Source: Rhizobiales bacterium 2SD (GTDB lineage Bacteria; Pseudomonadota; Alphaproteobacteria; Rhizobiales; Beijerinckiaceae). From it: a stretch of DNA of 64,000 nucleotides. Position 1 is the first letter of the stretch. Each line of letters starts with the position of its first letter. Position numbers and translations under genes: made by a program. Below, piece after piece: positions 50,287 through 58,219 of this stretch. The notes beneath the pieces are model-generated. The model saw nothing but the letters and a program-made list of their open reading frames with translations. It was not told where the DNA came from and made no database searches. The stretch spans positions 178,159 to 242,158 of the forward strand of contig SCMY01000009.1 of assembly GCA_005502805.1 (NCBI GenBank). Direction: 5' to 3'.

Positions 50287-52179
50287 ATGATCGATCTGAT
50301 CTTCGCGCAGACGCTCAACGGCCTGGCCTCGGCCTCGTCGCTCTTCCTCGTCGCCTGCGGGCTGTCGATCATTTTCGGCGTGACGCGGATCGTGAACTTC
50401 GCGCACGGCTCCTTCTATATGCTGGGCGCCTATCTCGCCTTCACGCTGGTCTCCCGCTTCGGCCCGGCCGACGCGCTCGGCTTCTGGGGCGGGGTACTGC
50501 TGGCGGCTGTTATCGTCGCGGCGCTTGGCGCCCTCGTCGAGATCGTGATCCTGCGCCGGATCTACCAGGCGCCCGAGCTGTTCCAGCTGCTCGCCACCTT
50601 CGGCCTCGTGCTGATGGTGCAGGACATCGCGCTCGGCATCTGGGGGCCGGAGGACAAGCTCGGCCCGCGTGCACCCGGCTTCAAGAGCTTCGTCGTGCTG
50701 ATGGGCAGCCGCTTCCCGAGCTACGAGCTCTTCCTGATCGTGGTCGGGCCGATCATGCTCGGCCTGCTCTGGTTCCTGTTCCAGAAGACGCGCTGGGGCA
50801 CGCTGGTGCGCGCCGCGACACAGGACCGCGAGATGGTCGGCGCGCTCGGCGTCAACCAGCGCCTGCTCTTCACCTCGGTCTTCGCCTTCGGCGCCGGCCT
50901 TGCCGCGCTCGGCGGCGCGCTGCAGCTGCCGCGCGAGGCGGTGAACCTGCACATGGACCTCTCGATGATCTCGGAGGCCTTCGTCGTCGTGGTCGTCGGC
51001 GGGCTCGGCAGCGTCACGGGCGCCTATCTCGCCGCCGTGCTGATCGGCATCATCCACGCCTTCGGCATTCTGATCTTCCCGAAGATCACGCTGGTGCTGG
51101 TCTTCCTGGTGATGGCGGTCGTGCTGGTGATCAAGCCTTACGGGCTGATGGGCAAGCGCCCGGTCGGCAGCGCCCATGCCCATGGTCCGGTCGAGCCGTT
51201 GCTCCTCCCCGCCAGCCACAACGTCAAGCTGATCGGCCTCGCCGCGCTCGCCGTGCTGCTGCTAGCGCCCTTCGTCGTCGCCGATCACTGGCTGCTGACG
51301 CTGACCGAGCTCTCGATCTTCGCGCTGTTCGCGGCGTCGCTGCACTTCATGATGGGCCCGGGCGGCATGGCCTCCTTCGGCCACGCCGCCTATTTCGGCC
51401 TCGGCGCCTATGGCGCGGCGCTGGCGGTGAAGTGGCTGGGCATGCCGATGGTTCCGGCGCTCGCCTTCGCGCCCTTCCTCGCCGGCATCGCCGGCGTCAT
51501 CTTCGGCTGGTTCTGCGTGCGGCTCTCCGGCGTCTATCTCGCCATGCTGACGCTCGCCTTCGCCCAGATCGCCTGGGCGACCGCCTTCCAATGGGTCGAC
51601 GTCACCGGCGGCGACAACGGCATTCTGGGGGTCTGGCCGGCGGCCTGGGCAGCGCCGAAGCTGGTCTACTACTATCTCGCGCTGGCGGTCTGCGTCGTCG
51701 CGATCCTGGCCCTGCGTATCATCGTCTTCGCCCCCTTCGGCTATGCCTTGCGGGCCGGGCGCGACAGCCCGCTGCGGTCCGAGGCGATCGGCCTGCCGGT
51801 GATGCGGATCCAGTGGATCGCCTTCATCATCGCGGCGGTCGCAGCCGGCATTGCCGGCGCGCTCTTCGCCTTCTTCAAGGGCTCGGTCTTCCCGACCTAT
51901 ATGGCGATCCCGCGCTCGGTCGACGGCCTGCTGATGGTGCTGCTCGGCGGCGTCCAGACCGTCTCGGGCCCGATCGTCGGCGCCTTCGCCTTCATGGGCC
52001 TGCAGGAACAGCTGATGAAGGCGACGATGTACTGGCGCTTCGTCATGGGCGCCTCGATCGTCCTGCTCGTCATCCTGTTCCCGCGCGGGCTCGTCGGCAC
52101 GGCGCTGGCCTTCGCCGAGCGGCGCCGCGAGGCTGAGCCGGCCGCACCCGTCACCGCCACGCCGGAGCCCGCCCGATGA
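50287..52179 (+). CDS. Fused ABC permease (LivH-LivM)
   Basis: A 630-residue inner-membrane protein joining two permease units normally separate. The first half (about 1-295) is LivH-like (MIDLIFAQTLNGLASASSLF, then GLSIIFGVTRIVNFAHGSFYMLG). The second half (about 310-620) is LivM-like, with MGPGGMASFGHAAYFGLGAYGAA and LRAGRDSPLRSEAIGLPV. Start at ATG 50287. The ATPase gene livG overlaps the stop by 4 nt. This fusion is seen in a minority of Liv systems. Confidence 0.92.
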   Translation: MIDLIFAQTLNGLASASSLFLVACGLSIIFGVTRIVNFAHGSFYMLGAYLAFTLVSRFGPADALGFWGGVLLAAVIVAALGALVEIVILRRIYQAPELFQLLATFGLVLMVQDIALGIWGPEDKLGPRAPGFKSFVVLMGSRFPSYELFLIVVGPIMLGLLWFLFQKTRWGTLVRAATQDREMVGALGVNQRLLFTSVFAFGAGLAALGGALQLPREAVNLHMDLSMISEAFVVVVVGGLGSVTGAYLAAVLIGIIHAFGILIFPKITLVLVFLVMAVVLVIKPYGLMGKRPVGSAHAHGPVEPLLLPASHNVKLIGLAALAVLLLAPFVVADHWLLTLTELSIFALFAASLHFMMGPGGMASFGHAAYFGLGAYGAALAVKWLGMPMVPALAFAPFLAGIAGVIFGWFCVRLSGVYLAMLTLAFAQIAWATAFQWVDVTGGDNGILGVWPAAWAAPKLVYYYLALAVCVVAILALRIIVFAPFGYALRAGRDSPLRSEAIGLPVMRIQWIAFIIAAVAAGIAGALFAFFKGSVFPTYMAIPRSVDGLLMVLLGGVQTVSGPIVGAFAFMGLQEQLMKATMYWRFVMGASIVLLVILFPRGLVGTALAFAERRREAEPAAPVTATPEPAR

Positions 52180-52937
52180 GTCCGGTCCTCGAAGTCCGCA
52201 ACCTCGGCAAATCCTTCGGCGGCGTGCGCGCCGTCGACGATGTCAGCTTCTCGGTCGAGGCCGGCAAGCTGCTGGCGCTGATCGGCCCGAACGGCGCCGG
52301 CAAGACGACCTGCTTCAACATGCTGAACGGCCAGCTGCCGTCCGACCGCGGCGAGGTGATCTTCGACGGTCGTAAGATCACTGGCCTCAAGCCGCGCGAG
52401 GTCTGGCGGCTCGGCGTCGGCCGCACCTTCCAGATCACCGCGACCTTCGCCTCGATGAGCGTGCGCGAGAACGTGCAGATGGCGCTGATCTCGCATGCCG
52501 GCGAGACCTGGACCTTGTTCGGCCGGGCCAAGGACCGCCATGTCGCCGAGGCCGACGCGCTGCTGAAACAGGTCGGCATGCTCGACCAGGCCGAACGCGC
52601 CTGCGGCGTCCTCGCCTATGGCGACCTGAAGCGGGTCGAGCTCGCGGTCGCGATCGCCAACAAGCCCAAGCTCCTGCTGATGGACGAGCCGACCGCCGGC
52701 ATGGCGCCGCGCGAGCGCATCGCGCTGATGGCGCTGACCGCCGAGATCGCCCGGGAGCGCGGTATCGCCGTGCTGTTCACCGAGCACGACATGGACGTGG
52801 TCTTCGCCCATTCCGACGCGATCCTGGTGCTCGACCGCGGCAAGCTGATCGCCAAGGGCCGGGCCGAGGAGGTCCGCAACGATCCGGCCGTGCGCGCGGT
52901 CTATCTCGGCTCCGGCGCGACCTCGGGAGGCCACTGA
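52176..52937 (+). CDS. livG: ABC transporter ATPase, LivG type
   Basis: A 253-residue ATPase of the branched-chain amino acid family. Walker A GPNGAGKTTCFNMLNG, then GVGRTFQITATFASMSVRENV, a signature region LAYGDLKRVELAVAIA (the usual LSYG is here LAYG), and Walker B LLLMDEPTAGMAPRE. It overlaps the permease stop by 4 nt and its own stop overlaps the start of livF by one base. It forms the ATPase pair with LivF. Confidence 0.93.
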   Translation: MSPVLEVRNLGKSFGGVRAVDDVSFSVEAGKLLALIGPNGAGKTTCFNMLNGQLPSDRGEVIFDGRKITGLKPREVWRLGVGRTFQITATFASMSVRENVQMALISHAGETWTLFGRAKDRHVAEADALLKQVGMLDQAERACGVLAYGDLKRVELAVAIANKPKLLLMDEPTAGMAPRERIALMALTAEIARERGIAVLFTEHDMDVVFAHSDAILVLDRGKLIAKGRAEEVRNDPAVRAVYLGSGATSGGH

Positions 52938-53638
52938 TGCTCGAGATCGAAGGCCTCAACGCCTATTACGGCCGCGCCCATATCCTTCATGGCGTCGGCT
53001 TCTCGATGGGACGCGGCGAGGTGCTCGCCCTGATGGGCCGCAACGGCGCCGGCAAGTCGACGACGATGAAGGCGGTGATGGGGCTGGTACCGCCGCAGGC
53101 CGGCCGCGTCACCTTCGAGGGGCACACGATCGTCGGGCGCGAGCCCTTCGAGATCGCCCGCCTCGGCATCGGCTATGTCCCGGAAGAACGACGCGTCTTC
53201 TCCGAGCTCAGCGTGATGGAGAACCTCTCGGTCGCGCAGCGGCCGAAGCGCGAGGGCGCGCCGCACTGGACGCCGGAGCGATTGTTCCAGCTCTTCCCCA
53301 ATCTCGGGCGCATGCGCGACCGGCCGGGCGGGGCGATGTCCGGCGGCGAACAGCAGATGCTGACCATTGCCCGCACCTTGATGGGTAATCCCAAGCTCGT
53401 CCTGCTCGACGAGCCCTCGGAAGGCCTTGCCCCGGTCATCGTCGAGGAGATGGCGAAAACCATCCTGGCGCTGAAGGGCGAAGGGCTCTCGGTGCTGATC
53501 TCCGAGCAGAACCTGCACTTCGCCGGCTCGGTCGCCGACCGCGCCACCATCATCGAGAAGGGCCTGATCCGCTTCACCGGCACGATGGACGAGCTCAAGG
53601 CCGACGAGGCGGTGCGGGCGCAGTACCTCTCGGTGTGA
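52937..53638 (+). CDS. livF: ABC transporter ATPase, LivF type
   Basis: A 233-residue ATPase. Walker A GRNGAGKSTTMKAVMG, the LivF-typical GYVPEERRVFSELSVMENL, signature MSGGEQQMLTIAR, and Walker B LVLLDEPSEGLAPVI, followed by ISEQNLHFAGSVADRATIIEKG. It starts by sharing one base with the livG stop and is the last gene of the operon; a palindromic element follows. Confidence 0.94.
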   Translation: MLEIEGLNAYYGRAHILHGVGFSMGRGEVLALMGRNGAGKSTTMKAVMGLVPPQAGRVTFEGHTIVGREPFEIARLGIGYVPEERRVFSELSVMENLSVAQRPKREGAPHWTPERLFQLFPNLGRMRDRPGGAMSGGEQQMLTIARTLMGNPKLVLLDEPSEGLAPVIVEEMAKTILALKGEGLSVLISEQNLHFAGSVADRATIIEKGLIRFTGTMDELKADEAVRAQYLSV

Positions 53639-53661
53639 TGGTCGCGTTCCAACCTACCTAA

Positions 53662-53771
53662 GTCATCCCGGGCGACCGAAGGGAGACCCGGGATCCATTC
53701 CGGAACATCGCCGATAAAGGTTCCGGAATGGATCCCGGATCGGCGCCGCTTCGCGGCTTGTCCGGGATGAC
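53662..53771. repeat. Palindromic repeat element (nested inverted repeats)
   Basis: Outer arms GTCATCCCGG (53662-53671) and CCGGGATGAC (53762-53771) enclose a perfect 19-bp inverted repeat: CCGGGATCCATTCCGGAAC (53688-53706) against 53720-53738. It lies between convergent operons. Its GTCAT/ATGAC ends match those of the element at 43801, so both may belong to one dispersed family. Confidence 0.8.
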
Positions 53772-53786
53772 AATGATGGGTGTTGA

Positions 53787-53819
53787 AACGAAAAACCCCG
53801 GAAGCTTGCGCTTCCGGGG
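53787..53819 (-). terminator. Rho-independent terminator of the met operon
   Basis: CCCCGGAAGC and GCTTCCGGGG form a perfect 10-bp stem with a 4-nt loop. On the minus strand it is followed by TTTTTCG. It lies just after the last metQ gene and is a textbook intrinsic terminator. Confidence 0.9.
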
Positions 53820-53857
53820 CAGGTGCCCGGCCGTGACCGCGGCCAGGGGGAGGAGCC

Positions 53858-54649
53858 TTACCAGCCGGCGAGGACCGAGCCCTTGAAGCGCTCGGCGACG
53901 AAGGCCTTGATTTCGGGGGTGTGATAGGAGGCGAGCAGAGCCTTGACCCAGGGCTTGTCCTTGTCGGCCTCGCGCACGGCGATCAGGTTGACATAGGGGC
54001 CCTTCGGATCCTCGCGCAGGATCGCCGAGGTCGGCTCGATCTTGGCGTCGACGGCGTAGTTGGTGTTGATCGCGGCAGCAGCGACGTCGGCGAGCGAGCG
54101 CGGCGTCTGGGCGGCCTCGATCTCGATGATCTTCAGCTTCTTCGGATTGCTGACGATGTCGGCGACGGTCGGCTTGAAGCCGACGCCGTCCTTGAGCTTG
54201 ATCGCGCCTTTGTCCTGCAGAAGCAGCAGCGAGCGGCCGCCATTGGTCGGGTCGTTCTGGATCGCGACGGTGGCGCCATCCGGCACCTCAGCCCAGCTCT
54301 TGTACTTCGACGAGTAGATGCCGAGCGGGAAGTTCACGGTCAGGCCGACGCTGACCAGCTTGAAGCCGCGATCCTTCACCTGGTTGTCGAGATAGGGCTG
54401 GTTCTGGAACGAGTTCGCCTCGAGCTCACCGGCGGCCAGCGCCTGGTTCGGCACGACATAGTCGGAGAACTCGATGATCTTGAGGTCGAGGCCGTTCTTG
54501 GCGGCGATCGGCTTCACCTTCTCCAGGATCTCGGCATGCGGGCCGGGCGAGGCACCGATGCGGACGACCTGGTTCTGCTGGGCGAGCGCCGGGGCGCTGA
54601 AGGCGACGGCGGCGAGCGCGGTCGCGAGGATGATCCTGCGGGTGGTCAT
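53858..54649 (-). CDS. metQ: Methionine ABC transporter substrate-binding protein (MetQ), distal copy
   Basis: A 263-residue NlpA/MetQ-family binding protein. Sec signal MTTRRIILATALAAVAFSA, cleavage near ALAQQN, without a lipobox Cys, so it is likely a soluble periplasmic form and not a lipoprotein. Mature motifs: VVRIGASPGPHAEILEKV, NQALAAGELEANSFQNQPYLDNQ, LGIYSSKYKSWAEVPDGATVAIQND. It follows the other metQ by 45 nt and is last in the operon before the terminator. It delivers L- or D-methionine. Confidence 0.92.
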   Translation of the reverse strand: MTTRRIILATALAAVAFSAPALAQQNQVVRIGASPGPHAEILEKVKPIAAKNGLDLKIIEFSDYVVPNQALAAGELEANSFQNQPYLDNQVKDRGFKLVSVGLTVNFPLGIYSSKYKSWAEVPDGATVAIQNDPTNGGRSLLLLQDKGAIKLKDGVGFKPTVADIVSNPKKLKIIEIEAAQTPRSLADVAAAAINTNYAVDAKIEPTSAILREDPKGPYVNLIAVREADKDKPWVKALLASYHTPEIKAFVAERFKGSVLAGW

Positions 54650-54694
54650 AAGAGAGGCTCCGTTACGAAGAGGGGATTTCGGGAAAGCGGTGCT

Positions 54695-55495
54695 TCACCA
54701 GCTCGGAAGGATCGAGCCCTTGAAGCGGTCAGCGACGAAGGTCTTGATCTCGGGCGAGCGATAGCTCTCGACCAGCGCCTGGACGAAGGGCTTGTCCTTG
54801 TCGGCGGCGCGCACCGCGATCAGGTTGGTATAGGGCCCCTTGGGCTCCTCGCGCAGGATCGCCGAGTTCGGATCGATCTTGGCGTCGACGGCGTAGCTGG
54901 TGTTGATCGCAGCGGCCGCGACATCGGCGAGCGAACGCACGGTCTGCCCAGCCTCGATCTCGATGATCTTCAACTTCCTTGGGTTCTCGGTGATGTCGAG
55001 CACCGTCGGCTTGAAGCCGGTGCCCGGCTTCAGCTTGATCACGCCCTTGTCCTGCAGCAGCAGGAGCGCGCGGCCACCATTCGTCGGATCGTTCTGGATC
55101 GAGACGGTCGCACCGTCGGGCAGCTCGGCCCAGCTCTTATACTTCGACGAATAGATGCCCATCGGGAAGTTCACGGTGGTGGCGGCGCTGACGATCTTGA
55201 AGCCGCGATCCTTCACCTGGTTGTCGAGATAGGGCTGGTGCTGGAAGGCATTGGCCTCGAGGTCACCAGTGTCGAGCGCCTGGTTCGGGATGACGAAGTC
55301 CGAGAACTCGAAGATCTTGAGGTCGTAGCCCTTCTTCGCGAGGAGCGGCTTGATCTGCTCGGCGATCTCGGCGTGCGGGCCGGGTGTGACGCCGATGCGG
55401 ATCACCTGGTTCTGCTGGGCGAAGCCGCCGCCGGCGGACAAGGAGAGGGCGGCGGCCGCAGCGAGCAGGCTGCGACGGGAGAGGAATTCAGGCAT
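54695..55495 (-). CDS. metQ: Methionine ABC transporter substrate-binding protein (MetQ), proximal copy
   Basis: A 266-residue paralogue of the preceding entry, alike over its whole length; the differences include NQALDTGDLEANAFQHQPYLDNQ. The signal MPEFLSRRSLLAAAAALSLSAG carries an RR pair, and again no lipobox is visible. The two copies probably have different ligands, such as methionine and a derivative or D-form, sharing one MetN-MetI pair. It begins 39 nt after the permease. Confidence 0.92.
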   Translation of the reverse strand: MPEFLSRRSLLAAAAALSLSAGGGFAQQNQVIRIGVTPGPHAEIAEQIKPLLAKKGYDLKIFEFSDFVIPNQALDTGDLEANAFQHQPYLDNQVKDRGFKIVSAATTVNFPMGIYSSKYKSWAELPDGATVSIQNDPTNGGRALLLLQDKGVIKLKPGTGFKPTVLDITENPRKLKIIEIEAGQTVRSLADVAAAAINTSYAVDAKIDPNSAILREEPKGPYTNLIAVRAADKDKPFVQALVESYRSPEIKTFVADRFKGSILPSW

Positions 55496-55534
55496 CTTCT
55501 GCTTCCAGTAGTCGATAAGTGAGTAAGCGGTTGC

Positions 55535-56200
55535 TCAGGCGTGGCGCAGGCGCTTGTTGAGGCGACGCGACAGGCGGTCGCCGACGCTCTGCACGGTCTG
55601 GACGAGGACGATCAGCACGGCGACGACGATCGCCATCACATCCGGCATGAAGCGCTGATAGCCGTAGCGGATGCCGAGGTCGCCCAAGCCGCCACCGCCG
55701 ACGGCGCCGACCATGGCCGAGAAGCCGAGCAGGCTGACGAGAGCGAGAGTCAGGCCGAGCACGATCGCCGGGAGCGCCTCGGGCACCAGCACCTTGCGGA
55801 CGATCTGCAGCGGGGTCGCGCCCATCGAACGGGCCGCCTCGACCAGGCCCTGGTCGACCTCGCGGATCGCGCCCTCGATCAGGCGGGCGATGAAGGGCGT
55901 CGCCGCCACGGTGAGCGGCACGGTCGCGGCGAAGGTGCCGATCGAGGTGCCGGCGATCAGCCGGGTGAACGGGATGATCGCGACGACCAGGATGATGAAG
56001 GGCGTCGAGCGGGTGGCGTTGACCAGTGCGCCGAGCACCGCATTGACCGCGGGCGCCGCGAAAAGCTCGCCCTTCTTGCTGGTCGCCAGGAAGACGCCGA
56101 GCGGCAGGCCGAGCGCGGTGCCGAGGCCGGCGGCGATCGCGACCATCAGCAGCGTGTCGCCGGTCGCCTCGATGATCAGACGGATGAGTTCAGGAGACAT
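55535..56200 (-). CDS. metI: Methionine ABC transporter permease
   Basis: A 221-residue inner-membrane permease with five to six hydrophobic segments and MetI-typical motifs: LMVAIAAGLGTALGLPLGVFLATS, NATRSTPFIILVVAIIPFTRLI, VEAARSMGATPLQIVRKVLVPEA (EAA loop) and SAMVGAVGGGGLGDLGIRYGYQRF. Its start lies 11 nt inside the 3' end of metN, so it is coupled to it. Confidence 0.93.
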   Translation of the reverse strand: MSPELIRLIIEATGDTLLMVAIAAGLGTALGLPLGVFLATSKKGELFAAPAVNAVLGALVNATRSTPFIILVVAIIPFTRLIAGTSIGTFAATVPLTVAATPFIARLIEGAIREVDQGLVEAARSMGATPLQIVRKVLVPEALPAIVLGLTLALVSLLGFSAMVGAVGGGGLGDLGIRYGYQRFMPDVMAIVVAVLIVLVQTVQSVGDRLSRRLNKRLRHA

Positions 56201-57299
56201 GGCCGACCAGCTCCGCCTTGAGGTCGAGGGATTTCAGCGCGCCGAAGACGGCGGCGAGTTCGGGTTCGCTCGCCGGCACCGAGACCAGCAGGCTGCCGAA
56301 GGGCTTGTCGCCGATCGCGTCGATGCGGCCGGCGAGGATGTTGACATCGACGCCGATCACGGCGCTGAGGCGGCTGATCACCGGCGTCGTCGCGTTCTCG
56401 CCGGTGAAGGCGATGCGCAGCACGGCATGATCGCCGGCCAGCGCCTGCTGATGGATGCGGCCGGCGAGGTAGTCTGGCACCTCGACGCCGGTCACCGCCT
56501 CGACGAAGCTCGCCGTGGTCGGATGGCGCGGCCTTGTCATCACCTCGAAGGTCTCGCCCTCCTCGACGATGCGGCCACCCTCGATCACCGCGACGCGGTC
56601 GCAGATCTCCTTGATCACCGGAATCTCGTGGGTGATCAGCAGGATGGTGATGCCGAGCTCGCGGTTGACCTGCTTGAGCAGGGCCAGGATCGAGCGGGTC
56701 GTCTCCGGATCGAGCGCCGAGGTCGCCTCGTCGCAGAGCAGAACCTTCGGCTCGGTCGCGAGCGCCCGGGCGATGCCGACGCGCTGCTTCTGGCCGCCGG
56801 AGAGCTCGGCCGGATAGCGCTCGCGCTTGTCGGAGAGACCGACCAGAGCGAGCAGGCGAGAGACCTGCGCCTCGATCTTCGCCCGCGGCACACCGGCGAT
56901 CTCCAGCGGCAGCGCGACATTGTCGAACACCGTGCGCGAGGAGAGCAGGTTGAAATGCTGGAAGATCATGCCGGTGGCGCGCCGGCGCTCGCGCCAGCCG
57001 GCCTCGGTCAGGTTGGTGACGTCCTCGCCCTCGATCAGGATGCGACCGGAGCTGGCGCGCTCCAGCCCGTTGACCAGGCGGATCAGCGTCGACTTGCCGG
57101 CGCCGGATCGACCGATCACGCCGACGATGCTGCCGCGCGGCACGACAAGGTCGATGCCGGCGAGCGCCGTCACCGGCTCCTGGCTGTCGCGGCCGGCAAA
57201 GGTCTTGCCGACCGCCTCGAAGCGAATGATCGCATCGGCCGGTGGCGTCGGAAGGAGGGCCTCGACGCGAAAGGCGCCGGGCTTCACGGGGGCGTTCAT
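56190..57299 (-). CDS. metN: Methionine ABC transporter ATPase
   Basis: A 369-residue ATPase. Walker A GRSGAGKSTLIRLVNG, the Q-loop FQHFNLLSSRTVFDNV, signature LSGGQKQRVGIAR, Walker B VLLCDEATSALDP. The C-terminal NIL/ACT-like domain (about 285-369, from AVLRIAFTGEN) senses methionine and inhibits transport in MetN. The ATG at 57299 is preceded by GAGG; an ATG one codon earlier is also possible. It lies 7 nt downstream of a small gene, and the operon carries a SAM-II-type riboswitch and leader ORF upstream. Confidence 0.93.
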   Translation of the reverse strand: MNAPVKPGAFRVEALLPTPPADAIIRFEAVGKTFAGRDSQEPVTALAGIDLVVPRGSIVGVIGRSGAGKSTLIRLVNGLERASSGRILIEGEDVTNLTEAGWRERRRATGMIFQHFNLLSSRTVFDNVALPLEIAGVPRAKIEAQVSRLLALVGLSDKRERYPAELSGGQKQRVGIARALATEPKVLLCDEATSALDPETTRSILALLKQVNRELGITILLITHEIPVIKEICDRVAVIEGGRIVEEGETFEVMTRPRHPTTASFVEAVTGVEVPDYLAGRIHQQALAGDHAVLRIAFTGENATTPVISRLSAVIGVDVNILAGRIDAIGDKPFGSLLVSVPASEPELAAVFGALKSLDLKAELVGHVS

Positions 57300-57306
57300 C
57301 ATGACC

Positions 57307-57501
57307 TCAGAAATGCGTGTGGCACGACCAGTGCGCAATGCCCAATTGCTCGAGCGTGACCTCACGGATCGAACGGCGGCGCTCTTCGGCGCCGAGCTCG
57401 GCGAGAGAACGCTCCTGCCAGCGCGGCTCGCTGCGTTCGGCGGGCGCGGCCCGCTCGAACCAGGCGGCCAATGCCGCGCGCAAGGCGTTGAGCAGCGTCA
57501 C
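57307..57501 (-). CDS. Small protein in the met operon (64 aa)
   Basis: 64 residues from a GTG at 57501, with GAGGAG 6 nt upstream. Sequence: TLLNALRAALAAWFERAAP, then ERSLAELGAEERRRSIREVTLEQLG and IAHWSCHTHF at the end. The last ten residues hold one Cys and two His, which could bind a metal. The family is unknown to me. It sits 7 nt before metN and 10 nt after the next small gene. Confidence 0.7.
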   Translation of the reverse strand: MTLLNALRAALAAWFERAAPAERSEPRWQERSLAELGAEERRRSIREVTLEQLGIAHWSCHTHF

Positions 57502-57511
57502 CGGTCGCTCC

Positions 57512-57751
57512 TCAGGCCGCCAGCCGCAGGCCGGGGCGTGAGCGGACGAGCTGGCGCGCCGCCAGTTCGGCCGCGACCGGCGTGGCGAAACGCTGACCCT
57601 CGAGCCTGTCGAACGCCGCAGACGCGGAGATGAAGGTGTAGAAGCGCTCGTCGGCGCCGCGGGCGACGAGGCCCGCCTGGGTCTCTCCGACCTCGATGAC
57701 ATAGGCCTGGCGGGCTGGCGGACTGGAAACGACCTGGGACTGGAACGACAT
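57512..57751 (-). CDS. Small hypothetical protein in the met operon (79 aa)
   Basis: 79 residues beginning MSFQSQVVSSPPARQAYVIEV, with ERFYTFISASAAFDRLEG and AAELAARQLVRSRPG. It has no signal peptide or recognised domain. A short hairpin (CGCCGC-GTT-GCGGCG, 57761-57775) lies just before the start and may hide the ribosome-binding region. Because it is first after the leader ORF, it is probably under the same sulfur-amino-acid control as metN. Confidence 0.65.
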   Translation of the reverse strand: MSFQSQVVSSPPARQAYVIEVGETQAGLVARGADERFYTFISASAAFDRLEGQRFATPVAAELAARQLVRSRPGLRLAA

Positions 57752-57828
57752 GACGATCTTCGCCGCGTTGCGGCGCCCTCTGTGCGGTGATGTCGGAAGT
57801 GATGCCGGTAAACGGCGTCAGCGCTGGA

Positions 57829-57897
57829 TCAGCGGCGACAACAGCACATCATCGAACGGACGAGCGGTTCGACAGGGCGGAGGACGGAGCCGGTCAT
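57829..57897 (-). CDS. Leader ORF (22 aa) with Met-Met-Cys-Cys-Cys run
   Basis: A short frame with GAGGAG exactly 6 nt before its ATG at 57897 (an ATG at 57903 is too close to it). Residues 16-20 are MMCCC, then RR and the stop. Runs of the amino acid that a pathway makes or imports are the sign of attenuating leader peptides, so this may sense methionyl- and cysteinyl-tRNA. It lies between the SAM-II-type riboswitch and the small met-operon genes. Inference from sequence and position. Confidence 0.6.
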   Translation of the reverse strand: MTGSVLRPVEPLVRSMMCCCRR

Positions 57898-57921
57898 GTT
57901 CATCTCCTCAAGCTGGGGAGC

Positions 57922-57938
57922 CCACGACCACGTCGTGG
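57922..57938 (-). promoter_or_regulatory. Hairpin just downstream of the SAM-II-type element
   Basis: CCACGAC and GTCGTGG pair around a 3-nt loop. The hairpin starts at the 3' edge of the riboswitch and precedes the leader ORF ribosome-binding site, so it could be part of the expression platform. Confidence 0.5.
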
Positions 57939-57990
57939 CGCTTTAGCGTTTGGTGACGCGGCGCAAGCTGCTCGCTCAAATCTCCGCGGC
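57937..57990 (-). ncRNA. SAM-II-type riboswitch upstream of the met operon
   Basis: On the minus strand the elements occur in the order expected for the alphaproteobacterial SAM-II (metA) motif: CCGCGG, GATTTGA, GCTTGC, CCGCG (pairing with the first arm), then AAAC and CGCTAAAGCG, which can form the pseudoknot. Its location upstream of methionine transport genes agrees. A covariance search was not possible here. Confidence 0.75.
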
Positions 57991-58219
57991 CATCGGTGAC
58001 CCGACGACATCCGCAATCTAGGCGGGCCTGTTCTGCATGTCAATCCAAACGTTCTTTTAAAGGTACGGACCGATCAGGAAGAGCTTTTTGCCGAACGGGC
58101 AGAGAAGGAAATTTTCTTTTCCGGTGCGGCCCATTCCTCCCTCGGCGTAGAACAGTTTGCCATTCTGGCTTCGACGGGCCGACCTGCTATCGTCCGCACC
58201 GACTCACGGCGGGGACGGG
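57991..58219. other. Non-coding stretch before the tail-anchored protein gene
   Basis: No gene or strong structure seen. It should carry the minus-strand met promoter and the plus-strand promoter of the next gene. Short AT-rich patches (for example AAACGTTCTTTTAAA near 58047 and AAATTTTCTTTTC near 58109) could be promoter elements. Confidence 0.4.

Noticed and set aside
53921..55522. 533-codon plus-strand open frame over both metQ genes
   Set aside because: Antisense shadow; its internal repetition only mirrors the duplicated metQ genes.
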